Position numbers and translations under genes: made by a program. This document shows positions 47,701-55,952 of a stretch of DNA of 64,000 bases, piece after piece. Within the stretch, counting starts at the first letter, position 1, and every line of letters begins with the position of its first letter. The notes under the pieces were generated by a model that saw nothing but the letters and a program-made list of their open reading frames with translations, searched no databases and had not been told where the DNA came from. Source of the stretch: Paenibacillus agricola (GTDB lineage Bacteria > Bacillota > Bacilli > Paenibacillales > NBRC-103111); NCBI RefSeq assembly GCF_011440305.1, contig NZ_JAAOIW010000007.1, forward strand, positions 1 through 64,000. The letters run 5' to 3'.

Positions 47701-47763
47701 GAAATGTCCACTACCGATTTGAAAGAGTTATTTTCCTTGCGCAATGAATGGCTAGAAGGATAA
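44737..47763 (+). CDS. ywqA: SNF2-family DNA helicase/translocase (YwqA-like)
   Basis: 1008 aa. The N-terminal ~450 residues fit the bacterial SNF2-associated region (FSIGWQTDGTPFRTCLQL, FRALVAEKRKLVQIRGQWV). Helicase motifs: I DDMGLGKT (about 538-545), II DEAQ (about 653), III TGTPIENRL, IV-VI in FLHGGTPK, LKAGGTGLNL and DRAFRIGQTRHV. AAGGAAAG eight bases before the ATG, which overlaps the ywqB stop. An ATP-driven duplex translocase likely acting in transcription or repair, like RapA, with YwqB as partner. Confidence 0.92.
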   Translation: MIDASAITVQTRWMAPGCFFLYGSRPNGGAIDASDLKNLLFAWHQPSFYGTFIEVTEFNNIEGLQLPALAALDYFCTPSFVLHMKLDWSRELLELMRLAPHVKEALVQGRCMPDFRKWKAGELSWRLALPDSVAADALTPLAEQWIDQLIPEWGMEDGALRQSIMLLEKKYPLMLRGKLPTDLWMDEEDWLFSIGWQTDGTPFRTCLQLSEPPHGQGHWPISVILQDRSNKDVLHEVDVFALAELDDSFYSDHEGNHEGAHNHEALPSGDSMMNLTLDAESYFPLSPALSRLPDAWRPHLQRASRDLAKWRRIVPSLQQQDQDAAAIRTELSHDEAWELLTQGSLRLMEAGYSVFLPAWWERIRRWRPRLKAKIKSSVGTAPQAMFGLQQLMQFDWKIALGDIELTEEEFRALVAEKRKLVQIRGQWVQLDPAHLAQLEQVMKQVQKKQGLTLRDVLELHLLGSSAGEEELGLHRSLQMEVELNEQLEEMAALLNHTKRPPSIEPPDTFQGTLRPYQVEGISWLLFLRQMGLGGCLADDMGLGKTIQMITYLLHIREMDNKAALAGDSPSNLAINRIPSLLICPTSVLGNWQKELKRFAPQLKVHLHYGPARAKGEFFKETCLGHDLILTTYTLSHLDETELAQFEWNSICLDEAQNIKNAYTKQATSIRSLTGRHRIAMTGTPIENRLTELWSIFDFLNPGYLGTLRDFSQRYVHAIEKSNDPVLVSKVQQLIRPFLLRRVKKDPAIQLDLPDKNEYKTFVSLTSEQGILYENYIKDMFDRLDRLTAMERRGLILAALTKLKQICNHPSLMLKEPVGSPWEQRSNKVERLLEMVQELRQEGDKCLIFTQFVETGHLLQRILEKELAEPVIFLHGGTPKIARDKMIAEFQDEVPAADKQPSIFLLSLKAGGTGLNLTAANHVFHFDRWWNPAVENQATDRAFRIGQTRHVQVHKFVTLGTLEERIDEMIEKKQELSQQIVGSGEQWITEMSTTDLKELFSLRNEWLEG

Positions 47764-47767
47764 CCCC

Positions 47768-48961
47768 TTAAACATACAGGTCTAGAAATATGTAATGCGA
47801 ATCACCTACAGGACAAGAGAAGGTTTGCATAAGCCTTGATGTATCCAGATCCATATATTCCTGTGATAACATGCCATCACGTTGTTTGCTCATCCGCAGC
47901 ATATTGGGTATAAAGTATGGGCGCCAAATCCAGTTCGAGCCTTGGAATTGCGCGTCCCGCTGCCACCCTTCCTCTACATGCCTCGTATAATTCGAAGATA
48001 CCTGTGAACCATCCTCACGGCAAATATATATCCGTACCACATTCTCGTTTACATCACACAGAAGGCTTCCGATCATAGCGTCTGCATCTTCGGCTGACGA
48101 GATCAACACCTCCGAATCCACCAGGATGTTGAGGCTTTCCTGAACGGCAAATAGATCCCTATAACGGGTAACCTCATTTTCGGTATAGATCCGTATTTCT
48201 TCCTTCAGCATGGGCGAGTAGTTCTCTACGTGCTGAAATTCCGCCTTGGCTTCCGAGAACAGAAACCCTTGTACATACCTTGCCCCTGTTTTCAAGGAAT
48301 GGCACAGATCCTGCTTCGTCTCTACACCTTCGATTAATAAGGAGGAACCCATTTGTGCAGATAAAATGGAAAACGAATTTAAGAGGGCTTTGTAACCATC
48401 ATGGAGACTGCTTTTTTTTAATAGCTTCAAATCAATTTTTAAAATATTCGGTTTAATGGAGGCAATCCTGTCATAGTTGCTGTACCCGCTGCCGATATCA
48501 TCAATGGCAATGAGGCAGCCCTTCTGCCGATATACATCAACAATAGCCGAGAGCTCGTCCAGCTTCCCATGAAACTCTTCTTCAGTAATCTCAATCACTA
48601 CACGCGATGGATCTAAACCATATTTCTCCACCAGCTGCAGGGTTTGAAGTACACCGGTTTCCCGATACTTTCTATAAATCCAAGACGGCTTTAGGTTTAA
48701 AAATAACAAGGCCTCCCCCTTGGATCGAGCCAGGTTCGAAATTGCTTTTTCCCTCAGCATCCTGTCGACTTGCAGGTGGCTTTCATCATTAATAGTCGGA
48801 TCATGGAAGAATGAACCTAGACTGTAGGGTTTCCCATCCTGGATTCGGCGTCCTAGTGCTTCATATCCAATAATTTTTTGAGTTTGCAAGGATAAAATCG
48901 GCTGATAATAAGGCTTCAGTTCACGTTCTTCCAGCAAAGGGTTCATCTGTAACAACTCCAT
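47768..48961 (-). CDS. EAL-domain c-di-GMP phosphodiesterase, YkuI-like
   Basis: 397 aa. EAL domain (about 15-250) with an apparently complete active site: EALGR, FLNLKP, EITEEE, IDDIGSGYSNYD, KIDLKLL, EGVET, QGFLFS. The C-terminal ~140 residues (NWIWRPYFIPNMLRM...TFSCPVGDSHYIF) match the PAS-like YkuI C-terminal domain. No membrane segment. B. subtilis YkuI has an EVL variant and is reported as weak or inactive; here the first motif is a true EAL. Convergent with ywqA and divergent from a hybrid kinase. Confidence 0.9.
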   Translation of the reverse strand: MELLQMNPLLEERELKPYYQPILSLQTQKIIGYEALGRRIQDGKPYSLGSFFHDPTINDESHLQVDRMLREKAISNLARSKGEALLFLNLKPSWIYRKYRETGVLQTLQLVEKYGLDPSRVVIEITEEEFHGKLDELSAIVDVYRQKGCLIAIDDIGSGYSNYDRIASIKPNILKIDLKLLKKSSLHDGYKALLNSFSILSAQMGSSLLIEGVETKQDLCHSLKTGARYVQGFLFSEAKAEFQHVENYSPMLKEEIRIYTENEVTRYRDLFAVQESLNILVDSEVLISSAEDADAMIGSLLCDVNENVVRIYICREDGSQVSSNYTRHVEEGWQRDAQFQGSNWIWRPYFIPNMLRMSKQRDGMLSQEYMDLDTSRLMQTFSCPVGDSHYIFLDLYV

Positions 48962-49216
48962 TCATCTCCCTACTGCCTGAAAGCGTTAGTTAAGTGATAA
49001 GATTCCTGACATGTTCTTTAAAGCTATTGTAAGGCAGAATGTGTAAACAGGCAATTCTTTATTGTTAAATAAACGAATACTCATGTTTTTGTGAAAATAC
49101 GCAGGATAAGCTCTAACTTTGTCGAATACTTTCGAAATACCATGTGGCTGGTAATTCCTAGGTCACCCTAACTCTATCCCCCTCCAGAAAATACATCACT
49201 GATTGGTGGTTTTAGC

Positions 49217-52135
49217 ATGAATTTGACTCGATCTAAAGTTTCCATCATCTACGTCATCATTATTGTCACTCTACTCGCCTTCATCAGCATATCCAGCTAC
49301 CTCGCCTCAACGAATATGGAGCGGGAGATGAACAGCGTTGTCACTGAAGCGTTCCCGCTGGCTGTTGTTGCCGGAAATCTAATCGAGGATTTAGTCAACC
49401 AAGAATCAGGAGTACGCGGCTTCGGGGTAACACGTGATGAGAGATATTTAGAAATCTACGAGCAGGGCAAACTCCAGCTAAGCAAAGACCTTAACACTTT
49501 AGCCATGTATCAAAAAAAACATGCTAGCTTGAAAAGCTTAATGGAAGACGATTTACTTCCGCAGATCGAGCGTTTGCAGAATTTTAACAGCACCCAAATC
49601 GAGTTGGTGCGCGCCGGGAAAAGCGATGAAGCTTTGGCTCGCTCCAACAGCGGCAAAGTTATGATGGACCGCTTCCGCCAGCTCCATCTTAAGCTGCGTA
49701 CCGAAATCGATACGATTGCCACGGAAGCCTATGCCGACGCCATGGAGGCCGGCCGCTCTGCCCGTATTATCATTTCAGTTGGCGGTGCCTTGGCCTTGGT
49801 CGTTGGGCTATTCTCCGCGATCATATTCAACCGTGCCAACCGAGCAGAAACCTCGCTACGCAAAAGCGAAGAAACGTACCGTTATATGGCAGAAAGCCTT
49901 GAAGTGCAAAACGAAGAAATTATCGCCCAACAAGAGGAGCAGGAGCAGACCTTAGAAATGCTCTCCCAGCGGGAATTGGAGCTCGAAGCCATTAGTACGT
50001 ATCAGGAAAAATTGACGGGCGCCCTTGAGATGTCCGAATTTCTTGCCGCTTCTATTCCAAGCCTGCTTCAATCCCTGAAGCTGGATGCCGCCCTGCTCGT
50101 GGTCAAAGAAAGTGCATTGCCCATAGCCCACTCGGAAAGCAGCGAATCCTACCGTATTTTATATGCGACCGGCTACCCACAGGAGCTGCCACCCTCGGTG
50201 AAAACCGCGATCTTTGGACCCGCCTTGCGGGTATTTACCGAGAAAGCGCCCATAGAATGCCAGAGGGACCTTTCCGACGCCGAGCGTGGCTTCCACCAAG
50301 CGACCGGATCGGCTTTAGACCAATATTATCCATTATTCGACGACAGCCAGAATGTTATCGGCTTTCTGCTGCTATCGGGGTACATCCTTACACGAAACGA
50401 AGCCAAGATTCGCTTAGCGCGGGGCTTAGCTAAGCAGTTTGGGCTTGCCTTTCATGCCCAGCTCATGAATGAAGACCGCCGTAACCAGTCGATCCGGCTC
50501 TCCCAATTAAACGACCTGCTGCTAAACGAAAAAATCCATATTGAAGGGCAGCGGGATTTAATCGAAAATATTTTGGAATCCACCCATGAAGGCATGGTGC
50601 TTGTAGATGCCAAGGGCTTCATCCAATTTGCCAACCATCGCATGCATGATTTCTTGAAGATAGACAAGTTTATAGGGAAAAGCTGGACCGAATTGGGCTT
50701 AAAGATTAAACAAACCAATCCCAGCCTAGTCCAAACGCGTTTGAATATAGAAGGATTATTCCAAGGTTCTCTAAACACAACGACAGAACGCTTTGAATTC
50801 GCCGATCCTGAGGGGCTGCAGCGCTTTGTAGAGCTGTATGCAACAAAGGTTGGCGGGAAGGAAACCCAGCTCGAGCAAGGTTATCTATTCGTGTTCCGTG
50901 ACCGCACCGAGGAAGAGAAGGTCGATGTGATGAAAAATGAATTCATCAGTATCGTCTCCCATGAGCTACGCACCCCGCTTGCCAGTGTGTTAGGCTTTGT
51001 GGAAATCTTGCTCTACCGCAAGCTGGCGCCAGATAAGCAGGAAAAATATTTACAGACGATATATAAGGAAGCCATTCGCCTCTCCACTCTAATTAATGAC
51101 TTTCTAGATTTACAACGAATGGAGTCTGGTAAAGAAACCTATCATTTCGCCCCTCTCAATCTCGCAAGCTTAGTGCTGGAGGTTGCCGACCAATGGAAAG
51201 GCGAGCAAAGCCACCATATACAACTTCACGCCTCCAACAAGGAAATCTGGGTTCGTGGAGATTCCGACCGCTTTAAACAAATTATTCATAATCTGCTTAG
51301 CAATGCTTTCAAATACTCTCCGCAAGCCAATCAAGTAGATGTAACTATCGATATCATCGATGACCAGGTCCAGCTTCGCGTGCAAGACTATGGACTAGGG
51401 ATACCCGAAGATGCCAAGGATAAGCTATTTACCAAGTTTTATCGGGTTGACAATTCTGACCGGCGGCAAATCGGCGGTACCGGATTAGGCCTCGCTATCG
51501 TAAAAGAAATTATTGATGCGCATAACGGCTCCATTACCTTCACTTCGGAAATGGGGGTAGGCACCACCTTTACTGTAGGGCTAGGAATCTACCAGGTTCC
51601 TCATGTTGATGGCAGTATTATCATCCTTGAGGATGATGACAACCTGGCCAAGCTCATTCAAGTTGCCCTCTCAACGCTGGATATTCCAATTGTACATTTA
51701 CGCTCAGCCGAAGAAGGTATACTAGCCCTCCACCGCATACAATCATTGGCACCCCGCTTATGTATCGTGGATATTCATTTGGAAGGGATCAAAAATGGTT
51801 GGGATTTTATGGCAGAGCTTTATCAACACTCTGATTTTTGCAACACACCGGTTATTGTGTCGACCGCTTTAGAAGCACCTTTGAACTATCATGAGAAAGA
51901 TATTGAAAAATATATGCGAAAGCCTTTTTCCATGAAGAAGCTGGTTCAGGTGGTTGAAAATCTTCTTAACAATAAGCAATCCCATACGTCCTACGTTTTC
52001 CCTATGCAGGATGAAGCCTTGATCAAAACCTCATTGGAACGAAATGGCATCCAAGTCTCCGGCATTACCCATGACCAGGACGTGATGCTTTTCGAATTAA
52101 AATCCAATACTGGTGCTGACAGCAAAAAGCCTTAA
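49217..52135 (+). CDS. Membrane hybrid histidine kinase (CHASE3-GAF-PAS-HisKA-HATPase-receiver)
   Basis: 972 aa. Two membrane helices (about 8-28 and 185-206) bracket a CHASE3-like helical sensor (VNQESGVRGFGVTRDERYLE). Then a coiled coil, a GAF-like domain (about 270-415), PAS (about 450-560), HisKA with His582 (SHELRTPLAS), HATPase (NLLSNAFKYSP, GGTGLGLAIV) and a C-terminal receiver with D852 (CIVDIHLEG) and Lys in MRKPFS. A ~50-residue tail follows. No response regulator gene is adjacent; phosphate may pass onward via an unlinked phosphotransfer protein. Confidence 0.9.
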   Translation: MNLTRSKVSIIYVIIIVTLLAFISISSYLASTNMEREMNSVVTEAFPLAVVAGNLIEDLVNQESGVRGFGVTRDERYLEIYEQGKLQLSKDLNTLAMYQKKHASLKSLMEDDLLPQIERLQNFNSTQIELVRAGKSDEALARSNSGKVMMDRFRQLHLKLRTEIDTIATEAYADAMEAGRSARIIISVGGALALVVGLFSAIIFNRANRAETSLRKSEETYRYMAESLEVQNEEIIAQQEEQEQTLEMLSQRELELEAISTYQEKLTGALEMSEFLAASIPSLLQSLKLDAALLVVKESALPIAHSESSESYRILYATGYPQELPPSVKTAIFGPALRVFTEKAPIECQRDLSDAERGFHQATGSALDQYYPLFDDSQNVIGFLLLSGYILTRNEAKIRLARGLAKQFGLAFHAQLMNEDRRNQSIRLSQLNDLLLNEKIHIEGQRDLIENILESTHEGMVLVDAKGFIQFANHRMHDFLKIDKFIGKSWTELGLKIKQTNPSLVQTRLNIEGLFQGSLNTTTERFEFADPEGLQRFVELYATKVGGKETQLEQGYLFVFRDRTEEEKVDVMKNEFISIVSHELRTPLASVLGFVEILLYRKLAPDKQEKYLQTIYKEAIRLSTLINDFLDLQRMESGKETYHFAPLNLASLVLEVADQWKGEQSHHIQLHASNKEIWVRGDSDRFKQIIHNLLSNAFKYSPQANQVDVTIDIIDDQVQLRVQDYGLGIPEDAKDKLFTKFYRVDNSDRRQIGGTGLGLAIVKEIIDAHNGSITFTSEMGVGTTFTVGLGIYQVPHVDGSIIILEDDDNLAKLIQVALSTLDIPIVHLRSAEEGILALHRIQSLAPRLCIVDIHLEGIKNGWDFMAELYQHSDFCNTPVIVSTALEAPLNYHEKDIEKYMRKPFSMKKLVQVVENLLNNKQSHTSYVFPMQDEALIKTSLERNGIQVSGITHDQDVMLFELKSNTGADSKKP

Positions 52136-52148
52136 TCTGATAAACGAA

Positions 52149-52227
52149 AAGCCCGGAGCTACAGATCAACCGAATCATTTTCTATCCACGTTTATGATCC
52201 GGTTGTTCCAAGAGCGTCGGGTTTCTT
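52149..52227 (+). terminator. Terminator after the hybrid kinase
   Basis: A long hairpin: AAGCCCG...AGCT outer arms pair with AGCG...CGGGTTT, inner CAACCGAATCAT pairs with ATGATCCGGTTG, and the 3' arm ends in TTTCTTC. It lies against the convergent transglutaminase stop. Confidence 0.65.
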
Positions 52228-52230
52228 CAT

Positions 52231-53091
52231 TTAATCCAGCAGGCGCACATCTACGGTGACGTCCAGCTTCTGTTTGGCAGTGCCGCGGTAAACACCCTTC
52301 ACCGGAACGATATCTTTATAATCCCGTCCATGGCCCAGCTTCACGTAACGCCAGTCCACCTCAGCATTATTGGTCGGGTCAAAGCCTAGCCAGCCCGTGC
52401 CTGGCACATGCGCCTCCACCCATGCATGCGAGGCCTGCTCAAAGTCGGTGCTGCCGCCATGAAGGTCACCCACAAAATGATAACCACTTACATAACGTGC
52501 CGGCATCCCGATGCTGCGGCATACAGCAATCATCAGATGCGTGTAATCCTGGCAGACGCCCCGGCGAAGGCGAAGCGTATCCCCAACTTGGGTATTCACG
52601 TGTGTTGCAGTAGGATCATAAATAAAATCGCTATTAATACCGGACATCAGGTTTTTTGCCCAAACATAGAAGCCTTCCTCACCCAACGGATATTTTACCG
52701 AATAAGCATAGAGGTCATCATTAATTTCTGTGTAGACCGTTGGTAGCAAAAATTCGATATAACGATTTTGCAGGTGCTCCCCTTTAAGGAGCTCCAATTG
52801 CCCCTTGAAAGGCAACCCAAACTTGGCTATCGAGCTTTGGTCCTGCGTAACTACAATCGCCTTCGTCTTCACAACCATCTCTTTATGAGGCTTGTTGACG
52901 GAGAACGAATGGACGCGATTACCAAAATAATCTTCATAGGTAAACAACGAAGCAACAGGCTCCGTGGTAACCTCATGGTGGTAGCAGGATTGGCGGTAAT
53001 TCGTTCGTGGCGTCAGCCTAAGCTCATTGACACTGTCCATGACCGGCTCCAAGTAGGAATACCTGGTCACATGGCTGATTTCGATCTTCAT
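52231..53091 (-). CDS. Transglutaminase-like cysteine peptidase family protein
   Basis: 286 aa. A bacterial transglutaminase N-domain (about 1-85: THVTRYSYLEPV-like start) then the papain-like core with Cys180 (RRGVCQDYTH), His222 (SHAWVEAHVP) and Asp238 (GFDPTN), a full triad. Last gene of a cassette with circularly permuted ATP-grasp and alpha-E proteins; its start overlaps the alpha-E stop by four bases (ATGA). In such cassettes it is thought to cut or transfer amide bonds on a peptide product. Confidence 0.92.
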   Translation of the reverse strand: MKIEISHVTRYSYLEPVMDSVNELRLTPRTNYRQSCYHHEVTTEPVASLFTYEDYFGNRVHSFSVNKPHKEMVVKTKAIVVTQDQSSIAKFGLPFKGQLELLKGEHLQNRYIEFLLPTVYTEINDDLYAYSVKYPLGEEGFYVWAKNLMSGINSDFIYDPTATHVNTQVGDTLRLRRGVCQDYTHLMIAVCRSIGMPARYVSGYHFVGDLHGGSTDFEQASHAWVEAHVPGTGWLGFDPTNNAEVDWRYVKLGHGRDYKDIVPVKGVYRGTAKQKLDVTVDVRLLD

Positions 53092-54041
53092 GCACTTGCC
53101 TCCTCGATTTGAAAAAAGGCTACTGCCATCGTTGCACCCAAACCCAGGCAGGAGCTTGTTAGTTTATCCAAGATGTTGGTTACTTGCTCAGGCGTGAAAT
53201 CCTCGCTATCCAGGCAAGCTAGCTCCGCCTTCATTTTACCTGCTTGGCGGATCGCCTTCTCGTGGGGAAGATGCTGCCCACTTGCATCCAATTGGATGCC
53301 CTTTAGGTGTTTTTCCAATTCGGTAAAAGAAAACAGGATCGAACGCGGAAAGCTTTCGCTGATAATCATAAATTCCATAATATGCTGCTCAGACATGCCA
53401 TCTGCATAAAAGCGGCGGAAGGCCTGGTAGCCACTAACCGATTTCAACACGGCAAGCATGCCGGGGTAAGGGACCGCTTCAGCTTCCGTCAAGGTACCAG
53501 TTACCGATTGCAGAATGCGAACCGTGTTCTCCGTCCGCTCCAGCAGCCGTCCACTTTCTACAAAATGCCATTCATTCTGCCGCAGCATCACGGAATGCTC
53601 CACACCTTGAAAGGTTGCCATCCGCTCTTTAATCTGCCTGTAGAAGACATGTGGCGATTCCTTCATTATATCATCAACCTGCTTCTCACCCAGCCATAAA
53701 TAAAAGGAATTCAGCACATCCCACATTTCACTCGGCAGCTTTTCCCGCAGCGTGCGCAAATTATTTCTCGCCTTGCTAACGCAGGAAAATAATGAATTCG
53801 CATAGCCCCGATCCAAGGTGATAAACGAAAGCACATCTTTCTCTGTAAATGCCTCAAATTGTTGCTTATAAGCATCACGCGCTCCCAGTGCATCAACGAG
53901 TCTCGCCCATTTGTGTTCCTCATCCTGAAAGTCGGCTGTTTGTTGAATATGATAATGGACATCTATTAGTCTTGAATGGTTTTCCGCTCTTTCCACATAA
54001 CGACCTACCCAGAATAAAGCTTCTGCATTTCGATTGAGCAT
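53088..54041 (-). CDS. Alpha-E domain protein
   Basis: 317 aa, almost entirely helical and acidic, beginning MLNRNAEALFWVGRYVERAENHSRLIDVHYH, the conserved opening of the alpha-E family (given here as one start segment of the gene: residues 1-20 are the key part, with NAEALFW and RYVERAEN). No catalytic motif is known. It is found almost always beside circularly permuted ATP-grasp proteins. AAGGGTG eight bases upstream supports this ATG over a GTG/ATG pair just before it. Middle gene of the cassette. Confidence 0.9.
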   Translation of the reverse strand: MLNRNAEALFWVGRYVERAENHSRLIDVHYHIQQTADFQDEEHKWARLVDALGARDAYKQQFEAFTEKDVLSFITLDRGYANSLFSCVSKARNNLRTLREKLPSEMWDVLNSFYLWLGEKQVDDIMKESPHVFYRQIKERMATFQGVEHSVMLRQNEWHFVESGRLLERTENTVRILQSVTGTLTEAEAVPYPGMLAVLKSVSGYQAFRRFYADGMSEQHIMEFMIISESFPRSILFSFTELEKHLKGIQLDASGQHLPHEKAIRQAGKMKAELACLDSEDFTPEQVTNILDKLTSSCLGLGATMAVAFFQIEEASA

Positions 54042-54103
54042 AGACATCACCCTTCATTAATTTCTTTATTGGTCTAGCTTCTGCAAAAGGCCCTATCACA
54101 AGC

Positions 54104-55561
54104 CTATGACAATACCCAAGTATCCTTACAGCCCCCACCTTGTGACGAGTTAACGACTAACGACCCTTCTTTTAACGCTACTCTAGTAAGGCCACCCGGT
54201 ATGACATGTGTGCTTTCGCTGCCTACCAAGACGAAGGCGCGTAAATCAATATGACGCGGCGTCATTTTGCCATCAAGCATGACCGGCGCCCGTGAAAGCT
54301 GCATCGTCGGTTGGGCAATGTAACGCCCAGGATCGCGCTTGATTTGCTCGGCGAATGCAGCAAGCTCCTGCTCGCTTGCAGAAGGTCCAATCAGCATGCC
54401 ATAGCCGCCAGAGAGTGACGTTTCCTTCACAACCATTTCATGGAGATGCTCCAGTACATAAGCTCTCTCATCAGGGCGGTCCAGCAAATAGGTAGGAACA
54501 TTTTTCAAAATTGGTTCCTCGTTTAAGTAATAACGAATCATGTCAGGAACATAGATATAAATGGCTTTGTCATCAGCGATACCGGTTCCCGGTGCATTAG
54601 CAATCGCAATATTGCCTGCCCGATAAGCATTCATGATGCCAGCTACGCCAAGAGCCGAATCCGCCTGAAAAGCAAGCGGGTCAAGATAATCATCATCGAT
54701 CCGGCGATAGAGTACATCGACCTGCTGGAGGCCTTTCATGCTGCGGATATAAATTTTATGGTCAATCGTTACGAGATCCCGGCCTTCCACCAAGTGGATC
54801 CCCATTTGTTGGGCAAGGAAGGCATGCTCGTAATAAGCGGAATTAAATTCGCCTGGAGTTAGCAAGGCAATGACCGGCTCTGCCTTGGAGGTAGGCGACA
54901 AGCTTCGTAGTGAGGATAGGAAATGATTCAAGCTATGCTCAACATCACGAATCGACGAAGAGAAAGCCAGTTCCGGGAACAGCTGGTTCATCACAGAGCG
55001 GCTCTTGTATAAATAAGAAAATCCGGAGGGGGACCGCAGGTTATCCTCCAGAACATAATAGCTGCCATCTGCATTGCGTATTAAATCAATACCTGAAGTA
55101 GTAATATATACACCGCCTGGTACATCGACATGCATCATTTCCGGGCGGAAATAACGATTCGTTAAAATCATTTTACGAGGGATCACACCGTCAGCAATAA
55201 TCTTCTGCTCGTGGTACATATCTTGGAGGAAACAATTTAAGGCTTTTACTCTTTGCAGCAAGCCTTTTTCCAGTACAGCCCATTCATCACTAGGAATAAT
55301 ACGCGGAATCATATCGAAAGGAATCGTCCGCTCAAGCGGATGTGATTGCTCTGGCTGGTATAGTGTAAACGTAATGCCTTCTTCGAGCATGCGACGATCC
55401 ATCGCTTTCTGCTTGGCAGCCAGCTCATCTTCTTTCAGCCGCGAGAAACATCGATGTGCCTGTGCATAATGTTCCCGGACCACAGAGTCGTCCTGGAACA
55501 TCTCATCATAAAATGATTCTAAGGGATATGGAGTGTGGTGAGATTGATTGATAATTGTCAT
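54104..55561 (-). CDS. Circularly permuted ATP-grasp protein
   Basis: 485 aa. Conserved blocks RIIPSDEW, GGVYITTSGIDLIR, YYVLEDNLRSPSG (acidic/Asn ligands), LTPGEFNSAYYEHAFLAQQMG, VDVLYRRIDDDYLDP, ANAPGTGIADDK, HIDLRAFVL and VNSSQGGGCKDTW. The family is predicted to be a peptide ligase or amidoligase. First gene of the cassette, 62 bases before alpha-E. The start is ambiguous: this ATG has only GGGAC nearby, whereas a TTG at 55600 lies after AAGGGGGG. Confidence 0.9.
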   Translation of the reverse strand: MTIINQSHHTPYPLESFYDEMFQDDSVVREHYAQAHRCFSRLKEDELAAKQKAMDRRMLEEGITFTLYQPEQSHPLERTIPFDMIPRIIPSDEWAVLEKGLLQRVKALNCFLQDMYHEQKIIADGVIPRKMILTNRYFRPEMMHVDVPGGVYITTSGIDLIRNADGSYYVLEDNLRSPSGFSYLYKSRSVMNQLFPELAFSSSIRDVEHSLNHFLSSLRSLSPTSKAEPVIALLTPGEFNSAYYEHAFLAQQMGIHLVEGRDLVTIDHKIYIRSMKGLQQVDVLYRRIDDDYLDPLAFQADSALGVAGIMNAYRAGNIAIANAPGTGIADDKAIYIYVPDMIRYYLNEEPILKNVPTYLLDRPDERAYVLEHLHEMVVKETSLSGGYGMLIGPSASEQELAAFAEQIKRDPGRYIAQPTMQLSRAPVMLDGKMTPRHIDLRAFVLVGSESTHVIPGGLTRVALKEGSLVVNSSQGGGCKDTWVLS

Positions 55562-55952
55562 AAGATGTCCCGACTTCACAAGTCTTGATAAGACCTGCAA
55601 ACCCAGTCCCCCCTTCATTTGCTTAATTAATGTTAATTATTGTTACATATTGCGTAATATTAAAAGCTATTTCCGAATGTTAAAGCATTTAATACTGTTT
55701 ATCATACGCTTTGAGCTATTTTGTGTCAATGTATATGACAGGTATTTAACAAATATTTCTTTAAATTTGACATTACTTCACATGGGATATGCCAAAGCTT
55801 TTTAAAACAAGAAACCTCCAAGTTCAATGAAGACAACAAAAAAAAGCAGCATGCTCCTCATCCACAATTTCGGGAAAAGGCAACATGCCGGATAACGAGA
55901 ATAACCCTCAATCTATAGGCAGTCCATGACTTATTCAAGAACTATTCACAAC
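55562..55952. other. Gap between the methyl-accepting protein and the ATP-grasp gene
   Basis: About 390 AT-rich bases. They hold a terminator for the methyl-accepting gene (see separate entry) and presumably the promoter of the ATP-grasp cassette in 55620-55800, where several TAATATT-like sequences make a single choice unsafe. No gene recognised. Confidence 0.4.
55838..55890 (-). terminator. Candidate terminator after the methyl-accepting gene
   Basis: On the minus strand GGCATGTTGCC and GGAGCATGCTGC provide GCATG/CATGC pairing, followed by eight Ts. The stem is imperfect. Confidence 0.45.
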
